Shown: piece after piece, positions 7,725-16,189 of the stretch
Layout of the letters: the number at the start of each line of letters is the position of its first letter
Numbering within the stretch: position 1 is the first letter of the stretch
Origin: Phycisphaerales bacterium
Lineage (GTDB): Bacteria; Planctomycetota; Phycisphaerae; Phycisphaerales; UBA1924
Assembly (NCBI GenBank): GCA_947459215.1
Contig: CANHCQ010000018.1
Location: forward strand, 1 to 64,000
Direction: 5' to 3'
Length of the DNA: 64,000 nt
The notes under the pieces: generated by a model
Seen by the model: the letters and a program-made list of their open reading frames with translations, nothing else
The model's database searches: none
Told to the model about the DNA's origin: nothing
Made by a program: the position numbers and the translations under genes

Positions 7725-8975
7725 CTAGTGATGCGCCCACTCGACCTTGCTGAGGTCGATGCCTTCCTTGTGCATGTCGTAGAGGGGTGAGAGGGCGCGG
7801 AGCTTGTTGACTGCCGCGATGATCTTCTCAGCGGTGTAGTCGATCTCCTCCTCGGTCGTCCAGCGGCCGAGGCTGAGGCGGAGGCTGGAGTGGGCGAGGT
7901 CGTCGCCGACGCCGATGCCCTTGAGAACGTACGACGGCTCGAGGCTGGCGCTGGTGCAGGCAGAGCCGCTGGAGCAGGCGATCTCCTTGATCGCCATCAT
8001 CAGGCTCTCGCCCTCGACGAAGCCGAAGGAGATGTTGGTGATGTGGGGCAAGCGCTGTTCGCGGTGGCCGTTGATCGCGCAGGTGTCGAGACGCGAGGTG
8101 ATCGTGTCTTCGAGGCGCTTCCGCATCCGCGACAGACGGACCGCATCGGCGGCCATCTCCTGATGAGCGATCTCGCAGGCCTTGCCGAGGCCGACGATGC
8201 CGGTGACGTTGAGCGTGCCGGAGCGGAAGCCGCGTTCCTGACCGCCGCCGTCCACCAGCGGCGTGAGGCGCACGCGGGGCTTCTTGCGGCGGACGAAGAG
8301 GCCGCCGACGCCCTTGGGGCCGTAGAGCTTGTGACCGGAGAACGAGAGCAGATCGATGTTGTCCGCGTAGACGTCGGTGGGCATCTTGCCGACCCACTGG
8401 GTGGCGTCGGTGTGGAAGATCACGTCGCGGCCTTTGCACAGCTCGCCGATCTTCTTGATCTCGTTGATCGTCCCGATCTCGTTGTTGGCCCACATGATGG
8501 TGACGAGGATGGTGTCCTCGCGCATCGCGGCCTTGACCATGTCGGCGGTCACGATGCCGTCGCGGGGCGGCTCGAGGAAGGTGACTTCGAACCCTTCCTT
8601 CTGAAGACGCTTGCACGGGTCGAGCACGGCCTTGTGCTCGATATTGCAGGTGATGATGTGACCGCGCGTCAGCCCTGAGCCCGCGGGGTTCTTCTCGTAC
8701 ATCAGGGCCGCGCCGCGGATGGCGAGGTTGTTCCCCTCGGTCGCGCCGCCGGTGAAGATCACTTCCTTCTCGTCGCAGTTGAGCAGCTTGGCGACCTGGG
8801 CGCGAGCGGTCTCGACGCCGGCCTCGGCGTCCCAGCCGAACTGGTGATTGCGGGAGCCGGGGTTGCCGAACTTGGTGGTGAAGTACGGGAGCATGGCTTC
8901 GACGACGCGGGGGTCGCAGGGCGTGGTGGCCGCGTGGTCGAGGTAGATCGGAAGGCGTGGGGTGGGGCTGGCCAT
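7725..8975 (-). CDS. iscS: Cysteine desulfurase IscS
   Basis: The protein has 416 aa and is a class V PLP-dependent aminotransferase-fold enzyme. It converts L-cysteine to alanine and transfers the persulfide sulfur to IscU and other acceptors. Visible motifs are LDHAATTP at the N-terminus, the HTDATQ box, SGHKLYGPKG with the PLP Lys, and the mobile-loop Cys in SSGSACTSAS. The protein ends in EWAHH, like proteobacterial IscS, which marks the group I (IscS/NifS) type rather than SufS. The two-gene iscS-iscU layout lacks iscR, iscA, hscBA and fdx here. Confidence 0.95.
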   Translation of the reverse strand: MASPTPRLPIYLDHAATTPCDPRVVEAMLPYFTTKFGNPGSRNHQFGWDAEAGVETARAQVAKLLNCDEKEVIFTGGATEGNNLAIRGAALMYEKNPAGSGLTRGHIITCNIEHKAVLDPCKRLQKEGFEVTFLEPPRDGIVTADMVKAAMREDTILVTIMWANNEIGTINEIKKIGELCKGRDVIFHTDATQWVGKMPTDVYADNIDLLSFSGHKLYGPKGVGGLFVRRKKPRVRLTPLVDGGGQERGFRSGTLNVTGIVGLGKACEIAHQEMAADAVRLSRMRKRLEDTITSRLDTCAINGHREQRLPHITNISFGFVEGESLMMAIKEIACSSGSACTSASLEPSYVLKGIGVGDDLAHSSLRLSLGRWTTEEEIDYTAEKIIAAVNKLRALSPLYDMHKEGIDLSKVEWAHH

Positions 8976-9178
8976 AGAGGCGTCTCCGAGCGAGGTCGCG
9001 ACTGGATTCGACGCGGCTCGTCTGTCTGGATGCTGGTTGGATGCGAGGCGGCTGAGACCGATTCTCGCTCACTCAGCGTAGCGAGCGATCGGGCGCGAGT
9101 CGTCGGCAAGCTGCCACAAACTTTTGCGGCCGCGGCATTTGCGACTTTCTTATCTGGAATGCAACGAAGAACGCCGGT

Positions 9179-9649
9179 CTACGGCGTCGGCTTCGCACGG
9201 AAGATCATCTCGACGCGGTTGCCCTTGTCGTTGTACCGCACTTCGTGCATGTACGCCCGGATGAGCATCACGCCGCGGCCCCGGGGGACTTCCAGGTTCT
9301 CGTCGAGCGTGCAGTCGGCGACGGCGTCGGGCTTGAAGCCGGGGCCCTGGTCCTCGATCGCGATCAGCACCTCGGCGGGCGTGACGGCGAACTCGACCTT
9401 GGCGGGCGTGTTCGGCGGGAGGTTGCGGTGGCCGTGGTTGAAGGCGTTGGCGATGCCTTCCTGGAAGGAGAGGCGGACGGCGAAGAGGGAGGCCTTGGAG
9501 TAGCCGCAGGTGGCCATGGCGGCCTCGAGCGCGTCCTGCACTGCTTCCACCTCGCCGCGGTCGTGGTGGACGATCGCGGCGTGGCGAAGAGGCCCGCCGG
9601 AGTGGCCGGCGTGTGAAGCGTCGGGCGAATGTCGGGGCTGGTTCGTCAT
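9179..9649 (-). CDS. RsbW-like anti-sigma factor / serine kinase
   Basis: The protein has 156 aa from the ATG at 9649; a TTG at 9727 would extend it. It is a GHKL-type HATPase_c_2 domain: N box FQEGIANAFNHGH, G1 box EDQGPGFKP, and G2 box PRGRGVMLIR. Such proteins bind a sigma factor or partner and phosphorylate a STAS antagonist. The gene directly upstream on the same strand encodes a STAS protein, so the two probably form a partner-switching pair. No cognate sigma factor or PP2C phosphatase is adjacent; the target is unknown. Confidence 0.83.
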   Translation of the reverse strand: MTNQPRHSPDASHAGHSGGPLRHAAIVHHDRGEVEAVQDALEAAMATCGYSKASLFAVRLSFQEGIANAFNHGHRNLPPNTPAKVEFAVTPAEVLIAIEDQGPGFKPDAVADCTLDENLEVPRGRGVMLIRAYMHEVRYNDKGNRVEMIFRAKPTP

Positions 9650-9719
9650 CGCAAAGCGGTGAGGCGGACGAGCGTGCGGGCCAACATCAAAGGGCACATG
9701 CGAGCGCGGGTCGCGGCGA

Positions 9720-10076
9720 TCAGCCAAAGCTCTTGATCGCGTCGTCGACGGACTCGTGGATCTGGAACAACTTGTTCAGGCGGGTGATGACGAAGACCTC
9801 GTAGATCTGCGGGTCGATCGAGGCGAGGCGGAGCTGGCCGTTCTTCTGGCGGATCTTGTTGTTGATCGTGATCAGGGCGCCCAGTGCGGCGGAAGAGAGG
9901 TGATCGACGTTCGCGAAGCTGATGAGCAGTTTCGGCGAGGCCTCGGCGTCGATCAGGCGAGAGATCTCCTCGCTGATCATCTGGATGTTGCCCTCGTCGA
10001 GGATGTTGCGGTCGATGAACTCGATCTGGACGACGCTGTCCTGCTTGCGGATGCGGAGTCTGGATTCGGAAGGCAT
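9720..10076 (-). CDS. STAS-domain anti-sigma factor antagonist
   Basis: The protein has 118 aa and is a single STAS domain of RsbV/SpoIIAA type. The loop DHLSSAALGAL carries the Ser that is normally phosphorylated by the RsbW partner. The start ATG at 10076 is clear. The RsbW-like gene begins 70 bases downstream on the same strand. The likely role is to bind unphosphorylated to the kinase and release its target. The position behind the secretin gene may be coincidental; a terminator separates them. Confidence 0.87.
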   Translation of the reverse strand: MPSESRLRIRKQDSVVQIEFIDRNILDEGNIQMISEEISRLIDAEASPKLLISFANVDHLSSAALGALITINNKIRQKNGQLRLASIDPQIYEVFVITRLNKLFQIHESVDDAIKSFG

Positions 10077-10179
10077 CGAGGGGCGTCTCCGGAGGCGGCG
10101 TGCTGGGCCGCGGGTAAGGGCGGGATTCTAGACCCGTGCTCAGGGTCGATCGGCGGTCGGACGGTTCTGACTGCAAGGA

Positions 10180-10216
10180 GTCAGAAAAGAAACGGCCCCG
10201 GCGTGTGCCGGGGCCG
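10180..10216 (-). terminator. Terminator of the secretin gene
   Basis: The 10-bp stem CGGCCCCGGC/GCCGGGGCCG has loop GTGT. On the minus strand the trailing bases are TTTCTTTTCTGA. It lies 20 bases after the secretin stop codon. Confidence 0.8.
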
Positions 10217-10236
10217 CGGGGCTTCGTTGCTTGGAA

Positions 10237-13200
10237 TCACCCGCCGATGCCGGCGTTGAGCGAGTCGATCAGGCCGGGGTGCGCCTTGTTCTCCTGCTCG
10301 CTCTGGATGAGGATCGTGGGCTTGTAGAGGATGAGCAGAGTGCGCTCTTCCTTGGTGGTTGAGCGATTGCTGAAGAAGCGGTTGATGATCGGAATCTTCG
10401 AGAGGACGGGGACGCCGGACTCGATTTCCTGCTCGTCCACGATGCGCTGGCCGCCGAGCAGGATCGTGCCCTGATCCGGAATCGTGACCGTTGTACGGAC
10501 GCTGCTGGACGAGATTTCGGGCAGCTGGAAGGTGCCGGACGGGATCGTCGCCGCCGAGCCGCCGCCGAGGCCGCCGCCGCCGCCGACGGCGGCGAAGGTC
10601 TGACCGGTGCGGAAGCGGACGAGCTGGGAGATTTCGGTGTAGATATCGGCGGTGACGTACCGGCGATCGGCCGAGATCGTGCCGCGGACACGCATGATCA
10701 CACCGGTGTTGAGCGGCTGGGTCTGGGGCTGGAAGGCAACCGCGCCCTGGTTGGTGATCGGGGTGAGGCTCGCGATGTAGGTCAACTGGTTCGTGACCTG
10801 GATGTTGGCTTCCTGGCCGTTGGTCGTCGTCAATCGCGGAGCCTGGAGGTTGACGTTCCGACGATCGGCTTGCGTCGCCTGGATCAGGAAGTCAACCTGG
10901 ATGTCGTCAAGGAAGGTTCCCGAAGCCGCGAAACTGCGTCCGGCTGCGAGTACTTCCGCGGCGAATGGCGCCGTGGTAAGGGCATTGGTGATTCCCAGCG
11001 AGTTCTGGGTCAGCCCGACCGGGCCGAAGCCCTGGTTGTTGACCACGGTCTGCGGCACGCTCTGCTGGACGACGCCGGCAGTCGTGACAAACGTAGTCGG
11101 CTGGCTGTTGAACGTGCGTTGGAGCTGTCCGTTGGCTCCGAAGAAGTCCGACGCGCGAAGGGTCTGATTGTTGTTCGTGAGACTGCCGTTCTGTGCGACG
11201 TAGGTCCCGGTCACACCCTGGGCGCTATTCACCGCTTCGTTCAGCTGGCCGCCGTTGTTGTTCAGATACACATCGACGTCGAAGCCGATCTGCTCAAAGA
11301 ACGCCTGCGAGACGAGCAGGAAGCGGGCTTCGGAGTTGACCTGCATCGCACGGATCTCGCGCAGGCGACGGAGCAGCGCACCAATGGAGCGATGGTTCTT
11401 GGGGGTCTGCGTGATGAGCAGGTTGTTGTTGTACCGGCTGACGAAGCCGACGGAGCCGCCGTTCTCGCGCCAGTTGTCCGGATCGATCTGCTCGGTCAGG
11501 AGGCGCACCAGTTCGTCGGTGAGCTCTTCCTGGGTCGGACCGGTCTGCTGGTTGTTGTTCTGATTACCGCCGGAGAACGGGCTCTGGCCGCCACCGCCGC
11601 CGCCCGAAGACGCGGCCTGGAGCGACGAGTTCAAGTCAAACTGGGGGACATCGCTGTAATCGCGGATCACGATCAGCAGGTCCTTGATGTCATAGATGAC
11701 CATCAGGGTGCTGCGGTTGATCGTTTCCGCAGAGGCCACGCGCAGGATGCCGTCTTGCACTTCCCACGCGGCGGCGCTGGTCGGGTCGGGGCTGACCTTG
11801 CGGACGACCAAGTCGAGCAGGTGGTCGAGGCGGATCGTCGAGAGGTTCGCGGTAACAGGCGTGTCCTTGTTCACGCCGATCTTCTCGAGCGACGGCCAAT
11901 CGATGTCCATGCGGACGCTGCCGGCCTTGGAGACCCAATCAAGGGCCTTTTCCATCGGAGTTTCGGTGAAGTCAACCGGGCGGCGGGTGTTCGCGAGCGC
12001 GGCCAGCGTCTGGCGAGTCTCGACCGGCTCGGCAAGGGTCACGGGCTCGCCGCGATCCTTGATCACGGTCGGCCAATCTTCCGGGTAGCTCACAATGTCG
12101 CGGCTGAAGATTGTCGCGGACTGGTTGTCGAGCGACTGATCCGCGATCGCGACGTTGCGCTTGCGGCTGGTTTCACCCCAGGTCTTATAGATGCGAGCGC
12201 TGGTCAGCACGTCGCGGAGCAGCAGACCCGTCGGGTTGATCGGATCCAAGAAGAGGATCTGGTCAACGACCTGGAGCGCTTCCTCGTACTTCATCTCGAC
12301 CTGAAGGGCGCGGACGCGGTCGATCGCCTCGCGGATCTTGCGGTCGCGCTCGCGGGCGCCTTCGGCGGCTGTGCGGTTGCTGGCATCAAGGTTCGCCTGG
12401 GCAGCGGCGGCGGCGCGGGCCGCGGCGAGCTTCTGCTCTTCGGTGTCCACCTGCTTCAGGAAATCCGAGACCTTGCCCTGCATGGTCTGGAACTCGGTCT
12501 CCGCGAAGCGCTCGCGGTTGGAGTTCAAGATGAGGCGGGCGCGGGCCGCAGCGTCTCGGGCGCGGATGGTGTCGCCGCTCTTGAGCGAGTCGGCGGCCTG
12601 CACCAACTGGTTGTCAAACTCGGCCTGGGCCTGCTGGCGGGCGACGGTGCCCTGCTCGATGAAGCCCTGCAGGTCGCGTCCGTCGGGCGAATTGCCGCGG
12701 AGACGCAAGCGAGCCTCGGCGAGGCGATCGTCAACCTGCTTGGACTGTTCGGCGGAGAGGAATTCGCGGAACTGTGTGCGGAGACGGCTGTACTTGGTCT
12801 GCGCCTCGTTGTACTTGCTGTCGCTAAAGGCCTGCTCGGCCTCGGCGAGGAGATTCGTGGCCTCGGTGCGCCGGGCCGCGAGGACAGGATCCTCACCGGC
12901 AACGGGCTGCATCTGAGCGGTCGTTTCGGTCAAGGTCGCGGAGGCGATCACCTGCTGTGCGGCGGGCTCCGGCTCGCGGCGTTCGATCACGCCGGGCTCG
13001 GCCAGCATCGCGGCGGCGACCACCGTCTCGCGGGCGTCGCCACGGAACGCGCGGCCGCGCTCCTGTTCGGCGGCGACGATCGAGCTGCGGAGAGCGTCCA
13101 TCGTGTCGGCCTGCGCCGGCGTGAGCTCGACGTTCCACTTATTGACGATTTCAACCAGCCCCTTGGCGCGGATGAAGTCGTTGGCTTCGGCCGCGTTCTG

Positions 13201-13671
13201 GGCGGCGGCGAGCTTGCTGTCGACGAGCTTCGCGACGCTCGCCTTGCGGGCGACGATCTGCTTCAGGAGGCTCTCGGCCGCGCCACGGTTCGCGCCGGCG
13301 TCGGTGCTGTTCAAGGAGGAGGCAAGACGCTCGGCGGTGCGGAGGTCGTCACCATCGAACGCGACCTTGGCACGCTCGAGGGAAACCTGACGCGGATCCA
13401 TGGAGCGGATCTTGTCGTCGGCCTGCTGAAGAAGTTCGATCGAGCGGGTGCGCTCGGTCTCGGTCATGTTGAGGTTGCTGGCGGCGAGGAGCATCTCCCG
13501 GGCCCGCACCGCGCTGCCGGCGCTGAGCTCCTTCGTCGCCGCGTCGAGCACGGCGCTCGGTGACGCTGTCGCGATCGCCGCGGGCTGAGCCGCGAACGTG
13601 TTCGCCGTGCCGGCGAACGTGGCGAGAATCGACGTCGAGGCGATGAGACCGATCCGATGGCTCTTCATCAT
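10237..13671 (-). CDS. Secretin-family outer-membrane channel (type II/III secretion or pilus)
   Basis: The protein has 1144 aa from the ATG at 13671 (a second ATG is adjacent), preceded by GGAGCAGC. A signal peptide (about 1-30) is followed by a very long alpha-helical, Ala/Arg/Glu-rich periplasmic region with TPR-like repeats (about 30-550). An STN-like domain comes next (about 568-640, PMEKALDWVSKAG), then Gly/Gln/Asn-rich linkers, an N1/N3-like domain and the C-terminal secretin barrel (about 900-1130). The barrel has the signature GVPVLSKIPIINRFF near 1087. It should form the gated outer-membrane pore of a type II secretion or type IV pilus-like system. Secretin genes in this group often lie apart from the other machine genes; the FHA-GspE ATPase is about 8 kb away here. 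Confidence 0.87.
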   Translation of the reverse strand: MMKSHRIGLIASTSILATFAGTANTFAAQPAAIATASPSAVLDAATKELSAGSAVRAREMLLAASNLNMTETERTRSIELLQQADDKIRSMDPRQVSLERAKVAFDGDDLRTAERLASSLNSTDAGANRGAAESLLKQIVARKASVAKLVDSKLAAAQNAAEANDFIRAKGLVEIVNKWNVELTPAQADTMDALRSSIVAAEQERGRAFRGDARETVVAAAMLAEPGVIERREPEPAAQQVIASATLTETTAQMQPVAGEDPVLAARRTEATNLLAEAEQAFSDSKYNEAQTKYSRLRTQFREFLSAEQSKQVDDRLAEARLRLRGNSPDGRDLQGFIEQGTVARQQAQAEFDNQLVQAADSLKSGDTIRARDAAARARLILNSNRERFAETEFQTMQGKVSDFLKQVDTEEQKLAAARAAAAAQANLDASNRTAAEGARERDRKIREAIDRVRALQVEMKYEEALQVVDQILFLDPINPTGLLLRDVLTSARIYKTWGETSRKRNVAIADQSLDNQSATIFSRDIVSYPEDWPTVIKDRGEPVTLAEPVETRQTLAALANTRRPVDFTETPMEKALDWVSKAGSVRMDIDWPSLEKIGVNKDTPVTANLSTIRLDHLLDLVVRKVSPDPTSAAAWEVQDGILRVASAETINRSTLMVIYDIKDLLIVIRDYSDVPQFDLNSSLQAASSGGGGGGQSPFSGGNQNNNQQTGPTQEELTDELVRLLTEQIDPDNWRENGGSVGFVSRYNNNLLITQTPKNHRSIGALLRRLREIRAMQVNSEARFLLVSQAFFEQIGFDVDVYLNNNGGQLNEAVNSAQGVTGTYVAQNGSLTNNNQTLRASDFFGANGQLQRTFNSQPTTFVTTAGVVQQSVPQTVVNNQGFGPVGLTQNSLGITNALTTAPFAAEVLAAGRSFAASGTFLDDIQVDFLIQATQADRRNVNLQAPRLTTTNGQEANIQVTNQLTYIASLTPITNQGAVAFQPQTQPLNTGVIMRVRGTISADRRYVTADIYTEISQLVRFRTGQTFAAVGGGGGLGGGSAATIPSGTFQLPEISSSSVRTTVTIPDQGTILLGGQRIVDEQEIESGVPVLSKIPIINRFFSNRSTTKEERTLLILYKPTILIQSEQENKAHPGLIDSLNAGIGG

Positions 13672-14198
13672 GCTGCTCCGAAGCGTTCGGCCCGCCGGGT
13701 CCACCCCGTCGGGCTGCAAAGTCAGGTGCGGAATGTAGCAACTCCGCGAACGTGTTTCTCGCCGAACGGCGCGATTCTCGGGCGTGACCGAAAGCCCGCG
13801 CTCGATCGGCGAACGGCGGTGGCGTCGATTCTGCGACGCGACCGCTTCCCACGACAAGTCACACTGCGAGTCTGCCCGAGGGCCCCATCGGACGACTCAT
13901 GGTTCTTCACGAGGACCGGCTGAACCGGTTGTGGGCTTCTGTCGGCGCGCTTGCGCCGTCGTGTCGCCCTTGCGCCGCAGCAGACCCGCTCCGCTCGACG
14001 CGTCTCGGCACTGCTCTCCCGCGCGGGAGGGCCTGCCGTGCGTCCCTCTTCGCACCACCGGTACGACCGGTTGAGCAAATCCGGGAAGTCGGACACAACA
14101 TACTGAATCGGCTCGATGAACGCAAGGCCCTTGCGGATTGGTTTCCACACGAGAACGGTGGGCAAAGGTGCGTAAGGAGCGCAGGTATTTGTGAAATA
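13672..14198. other. Intergenic region, no gene recognised
   Basis: These 527 bases lie between the secretin gene and the unknown acidic protein gene, both on the minus strand. Several short frames exist, but none resembles a known protein and their composition is Arg/Ser-rich. Short ACCGGT-containing palindromes occur near 13925 and 14058. The stretch probably contains the secretin promoter. Confidence 0.4.
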
Positions 14199-15275
14199 TC
14201 AACTTACAACTCGGGCAAGCCAGATTTGGCCAGCCTTGAGCGGCTCGGTTTCGCTGGGCGCCGGGTCGACGTCGATGTCCTCGGCCTTGGCTGGCTTGGC
14301 GGTCGCCCGTTTGGGGCGGGTTCGCCGCTTGGTTGCCGCGGTTTTCAGGAGGTCTGTGAGTTGCTCGCGGCTCAGGCGGTCGGACGCCACGATCGAGGGC
14401 TGATGCGTGTCCGGGTCCACGTCTCCCAGAAGCCGGGCGGCGGCATCGATCCCGTTTTCCTCAGCCTCGCGGAGATTCGGGGCCGCGAGGGCGATCTCGA
14501 CGTACGACGCCATCGAGCGATCCTCCGGGTCGAAGCGGATGACGAGGCGCCAGGGTGTCATGCCCAGGTCCTTGCCGCTCTCGTCGAGATTCTGGTCCGC
14601 GTCGACATTGAGGAGCAGACGCCAATCGTCCTTGAGCACCTCGACGATCTCTTCGAAGCGCATGCCGTCGGCGGAGCGATCCGAGAGCAAAACGCCGCGG
14701 TGCTCGTGGGCCGCGCTGTCGGCTCCTGCAGGCTCGGGGTTTTCTTCGCAGTCAAACGCGGCGAGGATCTTCTCCACGCGTTCCTTGTACTCGGGCTGAA
14801 CGCGGACGGTGACGATCTTGTGCTCGTCGACGAAGACATACATGAACGGGTCTTCGCTCATGGCCCCGAAGCCGACCATGCCGTCCTCGTAGAACAGGTC
14901 GCGATACTCGCGAACGTCGTCGAGGAAGCGGTCGAGCCCGATGAGGTCGTAGGAGATGTAGGGATCGATCTCGCGATACGCATCCTGGCCGAGGACGTCG
15001 AGGATCGGGTACACGCGCCCGGGCATGAGCGAGAACAACATGCGGCAGAGGGGCTCGACGCGCTCGGCGCTGACCACGATGTCGAAAACGTAACGGTCGG
15101 GCCACTCCTCCCACTCGGTCGCGGCCTCCGCGTCCTCGCCGCCGTCGGCGGGCTCAAAGAACGACGCAAAGCCAGCCTTGGGCGTCATCTCCTCAACGGG
15201 GTAGACGCCGAGCGGGAACTTGAACCCGTCGTTCTCGACGCGCTCGATGCTGGGATCGGCCTTGCAGCGGGGCAA
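14199..15275 (-). CDS. Conserved-looking acidic protein of unknown function
   Basis: The protein has 358 aa. The start chosen is the TTG at 15275, because GAAGGAG precedes it at six bases and an upstream start would overlap coaX. It is strongly acidic through most of its length, soluble, and has no signal peptide. A central part (about 65-200, VFDIVVSAERVEPL, YPILDVLGQDAY) looks like a mixed alpha/beta domain. The C-terminus (about 320-350) is Lys/Arg/Ala-rich (KRRTRPKRATAKPAKA), a possible nucleic acid-binding tail. I do not recognise the family. It is divergent from coaX, with about 90 bases between the two starts. Confidence 0.65.
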   Translation of the reverse strand: MPRCKADPSIERVENDGFKFPLGVYPVEEMTPKAGFASFFEPADGGEDAEAATEWEEWPDRYVFDIVVSAERVEPLCRMLFSLMPGRVYPILDVLGQDAYREIDPYISYDLIGLDRFLDDVREYRDLFYEDGMVGFGAMSEDPFMYVFVDEHKIVTVRVQPEYKERVEKILAAFDCEENPEPAGADSAAHEHRGVLLSDRSADGMRFEEIVEVLKDDWRLLLNVDADQNLDESGKDLGMTPWRLVIRFDPEDRSMASYVEIALAAPNLREAEENGIDAAARLLGDVDPDTHQPSIVASDRLSREQLTDLLKTAATKRRTRPKRATAKPAKAEDIDVDPAPSETEPLKAGQIWLARVVS

Positions 15276-15367
15276 ACGGGCTCCTTCTTTCCGGGTCTTT
15301 CGGGATGCAGAGCCCGAGTCTACGGCGGCGGCGAAGCGATTGCGACCGAGCGGCGTACGCTGGGGCG

Positions 15368-16189
15368 ATGAACCAGTCGACACCCAATCAAACCAAGCCC
15401 GATCCGGATGCCTCAGGGAGTCAGGTTTCGATCGTCGGGCTTTGTGTCGGAAACACGCGTACCCGCGTCGCCTGGGTTGCGGGTGCCGAGATCCATGATC
15501 CGCAGTCGATCGACAACGCCGATGCGGCGGCGATCGTTGCCGCGGCCAAGCAGCTCAAAGACCGCAACGCCGGCCGCGCGTTCGTGATCGCAAGCGTGAA
15601 CAAGCCGATGTCGGAGAAGCTGGAGACGGCGCTCACCGGCGAAGGTGATGTCTACATCGTCGGGCGCGATCTTGAAATTCCGATGAAGCACACGCTCGAG
15701 GACGCGAGCACGGTTGGGCAGGACCGCCTGCTCGACGCGCTCGGCGCTTATGCGAAGCTCAAGGAAGCGTGCGTCGTTGTCGACGCGGGCACCGCGATCA
15801 CGATCGATTTCGTTGATGGCGAGGGCACGTTCCATGGCGGGGTGATCGCCCCGGGGCTTCGCATGATGCTCAAGGTCATGCACCAGCAGACCAGCGCTCT
15901 GCCCGAACTGGCGTATGAGGTGCCCAAGCCCGAGCGGGGCGTGTTCGGAAAGGACACCACGCACGCGATGCGGCTCGGCGTGACCAACGCGCTGATCGGG
16001 CTCGTGCGTTTCACCGTGGAGACGTACGCCGAGCACTACCAGGCGTTTCCTCCTGTCATCGCGACCGGAGGCGACGCTGCGGTGCTCGATGGCGATCCGA
16101 TCGTGGACCGCATCGTGACCGATCTGCAGATGCTCGGCTTGGCCGAGGTCTGTCGCCAAGCCGCGGAAGAAGGAGCGTTGGACGCGTGA
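15368..16189 (+). CDS. coaX: Type III pantothenate kinase
   Basis: The protein has 273 aa. It phosphorylates pantothenate in the first step of coenzyme A synthesis and belongs to the ASKHA fold. Motifs seen are the N-terminal phosphate loop VGNTRTRVAW (usually DxGNT, here with Val-Gly), GQDRLLDALGA, VVDAGTAITIDFVD, and the adenosine motif GG near 233 (ATGGDAAVL). The first Asp of the usual DxGNT box is replaced (GLCVGNT), which may matter for Mg binding. The stop overlaps the start of the GTPase gene (GTGA), so the two are probably co-translated. A separate coaE for the last step of the pathway lies at 34.2 kb. Confidence 0.87.
   Translation: MNQSTPNQTKPDPDASGSQVSIVGLCVGNTRTRVAWVAGAEIHDPQSIDNADAAAIVAAAKQLKDRNAGRAFVIASVNKPMSEKLETALTGEGDVYIVGRDLEIPMKHTLEDASTVGQDRLLDALGAYAKLKEACVVVDAGTAITIDFVDGEGTFHGGVIAPGLRMMLKVMHQQTSALPELAYEVPKPERGVFGKDTTHAMRLGVTNALIGLVRFTVETYAEHYQAFPPVIATGGDAAVLDGDPIVDRIVTDLQMLGLAEVCRQAAEEGALDA

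Noticed and set aside
10870-13563. 897-codon open frame on the plus strand
   Set aside because: It is opposite the secretin gene and has the same mirror composition; no start signal or motif.
4952-13940. Shared word CCGGTTGTGGGCTT near 4953 and 13926
   Set aside because: Only 14 bases match and the flanks differ; too short to call a repeat from two copies.
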